Assembly: GCF_002002885.1 (NCBI RefSeq)
Contig: NZ_CP019510.1
Span: 5,394,001 to 5,458,000 of the forward strand
Direction of reading: 5' to 3'
Length of the DNA stretch: 64,000 nt
From: Janthinobacterium sp. LM6
Lineage (GTDB): Bacteria; Pseudomonadota; Gammaproteobacteria; Burkholderiales; Burkholderiaceae_D
Under the pieces are notes generated by a model, which worked only from the letters and a program-made list of their open reading frames with translations, was not told the DNA's origin and did not search any database. How positions within the stretch are numbered: the first letter of the stretch is position 1; each line of letters begins with the position of its first letter. Positions 60,638 through 64,000 of the stretch are shown one piece after another. The translations under genes and the position numbers were made by a program.

Positions 60638-61806
60638 GGCTTGGCCTTCTTCGGCGGTGGCGGCGGCGCCGGATTATCCGCCGAGTCGTTCAGCACGGCG
60701 GACGTGTCGACGCTGACCACCACCGACATGCCGGGCACGAGCCGGCGCGCATTCGCCTGCCCCGCATCGATGCGGATGCGCACGGGAATGCGCTGGGCGA
60801 TTTTGAGGTAATTGCCCGTCGCATTATCGGCCGGCAGCACGGAAAACTCGGAACCGGTGGCCGGCGAGATGCGCTCGACCTGGCCCGTCAGCACGGCGCC
60901 GTCGAGCGCATCGACGTGGAAGGTGGCGCTCTGCCCCTCCTGCACGCCATTCATCTGCGTTTCCTTGAAATTGGCGATGACCCACATCTGGCGCGGCACC
61001 AGCGCCATCAGCTGCGCACCCGAATTCACGTACGCACCCTGGCGCACCGTCACCTGGCCCAGCTGGCCGTCGGAAGGGGCCACGATGCGCGTGTTATCGA
61101 GGTCGATCTTCGCCGCCTTGACGGCCGCCTGCGCGTTCGCCACCGCCGCTTCCAGGGCCTGTTTGTTGACCACCACGGAATGCACGCTTTGCTGGGCGAT
61201 GTCGAGATTGGCCCGCGCCTGCGCCAGCGCGGCCGCCATCTGCGCCTGCGTGGCGCGCGACTGGTCGTGTTCGCGCTGCGACAGGGAACCGTCGGCCACC
61301 AATTGTTCCACGCGATTGAGGTCGGCGCTGGCCTTACGCGCCTGCGCTTCCGCATTGGCCAGCGCCGCCTCGCTGACGGAAATGCCCGCCTGCGCGCTGG
61401 CCTTTTGCTGCGCCCAGTTCGACAGCGCCGCCTGCTGCGCCGCCAGCTGGGCCTGCGCCTGCTCGTAGTGCTGCTGGTAGATGCGGTCGTCGATGCGCAC
61501 CAGCAGCTGGCCTTCCTTGACGTCCATGAAATCCTGCACCGTCACTTCCACCACATAGCCGGACAGCTGCGTGCCGATGATGGTCACCTGGCCCCGCACG
61601 GTGGCGTTTTCCGTCGTCACGACGGGGCTGGTGAACGGCGGCAGCCGCCACGCGTACAGCACGATCAGCACGCCCACCAGGGCCACGGCGGCAAAGGCCA
61701 GCGCGGACAGCCACTGGTGGCGCCGGTCCGGCTGCGCCGTGGAAGGGGCGGCGGGTGCGGCTGCTGGCGCCGTCGATGCTGGTGGCGGATTGTTATTTTC
61801 TGTCAT
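60634..61806 (-). CDS. EmrA-like periplasmic adaptor (HlyD family)
   Basis: This 390-aa HlyD-type adaptor has a proline/alanine-rich cytoplasmic N terminus, one TM helix (about 31-51), lipoyl halves (ENATVRGQVTIIGTQLSGYV, NTRIVAPSDGQLGQVTVRQG) separated by a long Ala/Gln-rich coiled coil (about 115-225), and a C-terminal barrel (VLTGQVERISPATGSEFSVL). It joins the EmrB-like transporter to the outer-membrane channel. The ATG at 61806 overlaps the transporter gene by 14 bp. Confidence 0.9.
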   Translation of the reverse strand: MTENNNPPPASTAPAAAPAAPSTAQPDRRHQWLSALAFAAVALVGVLIVLYAWRLPPFTSPVVTTENATVRGQVTIIGTQLSGYVVEVTVQDFMDVKEGQLLVRIDDRIYQQHYEQAQAQLAAQQAALSNWAQQKASAQAGISVSEAALANAEAQARKASADLNRVEQLVADGSLSQREHDQSRATQAQMAAALAQARANLDIAQQSVHSVVVNKQALEAAVANAQAAVKAAKIDLDNTRIVAPSDGQLGQVTVRQGAYVNSGAQLMALVPRQMWVIANFKETQMNGVQEGQSATFHVDALDGAVLTGQVERISPATGSEFSVLPADNATGNYLKIAQRIPVRIRIDAGQANARRLVPGMSVVVSVDTSAVLNDSADNPAPPPPPKKAKP

Positions 61807-63487
61807 TGCTCGGTTCCGAATTGGTAATGGGGACGATGGCCATGGCCGTCTGCGCATCGCGCACGGGGCCGACCAGGCGACGCGCGCCGGTGGTGATGCG
61901 GGTCCAGGATTGGCTGACCAGCATCCAGATCAGGGTGGCGATGGCGACGCCGGCGATCATCAAAAAGACATCGTTATAGGCCAGCACATTGGCTTCGCGC
62001 GTGGCGATGCCGCCCAGGCGCGCCACGCCCTGGGCGCTGCGCAAGGCAGGGTCCGTCAGCACGCCGCCATAGCTTGCGGCTCCGGACTGCACGCGCGCGG
62101 CCACCTGCGGGTCGAGCAGGGTGAGATGGTCGACCAGGTAGCTGGAATGGTATTTTTCGCGCGCCGTCTGGATCGTGCCGACGATGGCCGAGCCGAGCAA
62201 GCCGCCCAGGTTCTGCGTCATGGTAAACATCACGGAAAAACTCACCAGGTTGCGCGGTTCGGCGATCACGGCACCCATGCCGGCCACCATCGTGGGGCCG
62301 AGGAAATACGTGCCGCCAAAGGCCAGCAGGAACTGGCTGACATACATGTTGACGGGGCGCGTCTGGCTGGTGGCGTGCGCGTCGATCAGGGCGCCGGCGG
62401 CGATCAGCAGCAGCGCGAACATCAGCGAGCGGTTCAGGGTAGCCGGATTGATCGTCAGCGCGCTGACCACCAGGCCCGCCACGCTGCCCAGCAGCACCAC
62501 GATGAACAGGTTCTGCATCTGGTCCGTGTTCAAGCCCAGCGCCTGCAGGAAGCCCACGGCCCCCGTCGATTCGGACAGCACGATGCGAAACAGCAGCACG
62601 GACAAGAACAGCTTGGCGATCTTGCCCGTGGTGAGCCAGCGCGTATTGAGCAGCGGGCGCGCGCGGTTATGCTCGATGGCCAGCGAAGCGGCGATCAGCA
62701 CGATGGAGCACGCCAGACATACGCCCACCCATTCGGATTCCATCCACCACGCCGTGCGCCCCTGCGCCAGCACGGCGCACAGCAGGGCCACGCCGGGCGC
62801 GAACAGGACGAAGGTGAGGAAATCGAGCGGCTCGAACGTTTGCACCCTGTCGCCGGGCGGCAGTTTCAGGGCCAGCACGCAGCCCAGCGCCAGCAGGGCC
62901 AGCCCCAGCTCGAACAGGTACAGGCCGTGCCATTCGCCGATCTGCAGCAGTTCGGAGGTGAAGATGCGCGCCAGCGGCAGCGCCAGCTGGGCAAAACCGA
63001 GGCCCAGCACCACGCCCTTCAGGCGGTGCCGCGCGGGAAACGCCTGCAGGGTGTAGTACAGCCCCAGCACCCCCAGCGCGCCGCCCACCATGCCATGCGC
63101 GGCGCGCACGGCGATGGCCGACGGCAAGGTATTCGCATACAAGTGGGCGAAGGTGACGAGCGCATACAGCACCAGGAACGCTTCCGTGAACAGGCGCAGG
63201 CCGAACTGCTGGCGAAACTTCACCAGCAGCAGATTCATGGACACGATGGTCATCACGTAGGCGGCCGGCAGCCACTGCATCTGGTAGGCATAGGCGGCCA
63301 GCGAACCTTGCAGGTTCAGCAGATTGGCCGTCACCAGGCCGTTGCCCAGCCCCCCCGTCAGCGCGACGATCAGGCCGACGAGGAAGTACGCGACACGCTT
63401 GGGCGTCGAATGTTCGGGCATCGATGGCGACCCGGGCAAGGTCGGGCGTTCGCCCGGCCCCCAGGTGCGAGGTGTGTACTTGTCCAT
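61793..63487 (-). CDS. EmrB-like MFS drug transporter (DHA2, 14 TM)
   Basis: This 564-aa MFS protein has about 14 TM helices, the DHA2 count. It is the inner-membrane proton/drug antiporter of an EmrB-EmrA-channel tripartite pump encoded in that order on the minus strand. The N-terminal 30 residues are Pro-rich and cytoplasmic. No regulator gene is next to the operon; an inverted repeat at 63613-63630 lies upstream. Confidence 0.9.
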   Translation of the reverse strand: MDKYTPRTWGPGERPTLPGSPSMPEHSTPKRVAYFLVGLIVALTGGLGNGLVTANLLNLQGSLAAYAYQMQWLPAAYVMTIVSMNLLLVKFRQQFGLRLFTEAFLVLYALVTFAHLYANTLPSAIAVRAAHGMVGGALGVLGLYYTLQAFPARHRLKGVVLGLGFAQLALPLARIFTSELLQIGEWHGLYLFELGLALLALGCVLALKLPPGDRVQTFEPLDFLTFVLFAPGVALLCAVLAQGRTAWWMESEWVGVCLACSIVLIAASLAIEHNRARPLLNTRWLTTGKIAKLFLSVLLFRIVLSESTGAVGFLQALGLNTDQMQNLFIVVLLGSVAGLVVSALTINPATLNRSLMFALLLIAAGALIDAHATSQTRPVNMYVSQFLLAFGGTYFLGPTMVAGMGAVIAEPRNLVSFSVMFTMTQNLGGLLGSAIVGTIQTAREKYHSSYLVDHLTLLDPQVAARVQSGAASYGGVLTDPALRSAQGVARLGGIATREANVLAYNDVFLMIAGVAIATLIWMLVSQSWTRITTGARRLVGPVRDAQTAMAIVPITNSEPSNDRK

Positions 63488-63634
63488 GCGGTAATCGCGA
63501 TCCGGTTTGCTGAAGCCGTTCCTTGCTGCCGTTATATAAATAGTTGCAAATGAACAGTTCTAGTCAGCAGCATATCACCGCAGGACGTTTTTATTGTTTA
63601 CATTGTTGCATGGCGTTGCACATGCAACGCAGTA

Positions 63635-63667
63635 GGCACCGGGGCCGGCGGATCCGGCCCCGGTGCC
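63635..63667 (-). terminator. 14-bp perfect hairpin after the catalase gene
   Basis: Arms 63635-63648 and 63654-63667 are perfect complements around a 5-nt loop, 5 nt after the catalase stop on the minus strand. No T-run follows. A further 8-bp inverted repeat (63613-63620 with 63623-63630) lies beyond it. Confidence 0.5.
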
Positions 63668-63672
63668 GCCAC

Positions 63673-64000
63673 TCACACCCGCGGCGGATCCGTCTCGCGC
63701 GCAAACGCCCGGTGCGCGGCCAGCGCCTTCTTGAAGGCCGCCACGGCTTTCACCACGTCGCCGGACGGCGCGACGATGATGGCGGGATCGGGCTTGCCAT
63801 CGGGCAATGCCACCGGCACGCCCGCCTTGTCCAGCAAGTCCTTGCCCGCGCCGACAGCCAGCATGGGCTTGCAGTGGCGGTATTGCAGGCGCAGGAAGTC
63901 GAGCGCGTTGGCGTCGCCGCCCAGCTGCTGCACGGCGCCCTGGCCGTCCGGCACCACGACGGCGTCGAACAGCACGGACGGTCCCGCCTCGAGCGAGATT
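63673..64000 (-). CDS. Large-subunit catalase, C-terminal DJ-1/PfpI-like domain (5' end outside window)
   Basis: The frame is open to the window edge and shows about 108 residues. SLEAGPSVLFDAVVVPDG and LQYRHCKPMLAVGAGKDLLDKAG match the C-terminal flavodoxin-like domain of clade-2 (HPII/KatE-type) catalases. The heme domain lies outside the window. It should break down hydrogen peroxide. The internal GTG at 63975 is not a real start. Confidence 0.85.
   Translation of the reverse strand, partial: ISLEAGPSVLFDAVVVPDGQGAVQQLGGDANALDFLRLQYRHCKPMLAVGAGKDLLDKAGVPVALPDGKPDPAIIVAPSGDVVKAVAAFKKALAAHRAFARETDPPRV

Noticed and set aside
63673..63975. Complete 100-aa small gene
   Set aside because: The frame continues to the window edge and matches the end of a large catalase, so it is a partial gene.

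Overview
The window is one continuous stretch of GC-rich, densely packed bacterial chromosome. The gene content (phasin with an Ala/Pro/Lys tail, several TonB siderophore receptors, FecI/FecR signalling, DUF3649/PepSY/DUF3325, CodA, an EmrAB pump with its own outer-membrane factor, GGDEF and chemotaxis proteins) fits a free-living beta-proteobacterium, most likely Oxalobacteraceae (Janthinobacterium/Duganella/Massilia type). That placement is an inference from content, not a database result. No tRNA, rRNA, insertion sequence, prophage or CRISPR array was seen.

Region 1 (1-12786) is an iron-acquisition island: the end of one TonB receptor, then a Fur-boxed operon (DUF4198, DUF3649, PepSY membrane protein, DUF3325), a Fur-boxed fecI-fecR pair followed by an STN-domain TonB receptor, and a third, Fur-boxed TonB receptor. 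A c-di-GMP protein with an intact GGDEF and a dead EAL domain sits between the receptors on the other strand. Region 2 (12783-23509, minus strand) holds a chemotaxis receptor and a polyol operon: substrate-binding protein, two permeases, polyol dehydrogenase, ATPase, AraC regulator and xylulokinase. It would convert xylitol or D-arabitol to xylulose-5-phosphate. Two GNAT acetyltransferases lie upstream.

Region 3 (23546-33833) has cytosine deaminase, a phasin fused to a histone-H1-like tail, a heterodimeric ABC exporter, a second chemotaxis receptor and a TPR-GGDEF diguanylate cyclase. Region 4 (33891-39856) is the least familiar part: a helical lipoprotein, a zinc-ribbon/Pro-rich/one-TM protein, a divergent two-gene operon with CARDB-like domains, an orphan 148-aa protein and an M29-like metallopeptidase. 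Region 5 (39871-49058) has a LysR regulator divergent from a PhyH dioxygenase/TIM-barrel pair, an OhrR-like regulator on an apparently leaderless mRNA, an M1 peptidase-DUF6702-TonB receptor operon and an isoleucine-hydroxylase-like 2OG dioxygenase.

Region 6 (49201-64000) has a REC-histidine kinase hybrid followed by a candidate small RNA with its own promoter and terminator, a TetR-controlled RND efflux operon, a lipoprotein, a PLDc_N-TPR protein, an EmrB-EmrA-outer-membrane-factor operon and the C-terminal end of a large-subunit catalase.

The best candidates for undescribed biology are the sRNA at 50671-50735, the zinc-ribbon/CARDB cluster at 34406-37869, the M1-DUF6702-TonB operon, and a class of perfect GC-rich hairpins without U-tracts at gene ends.
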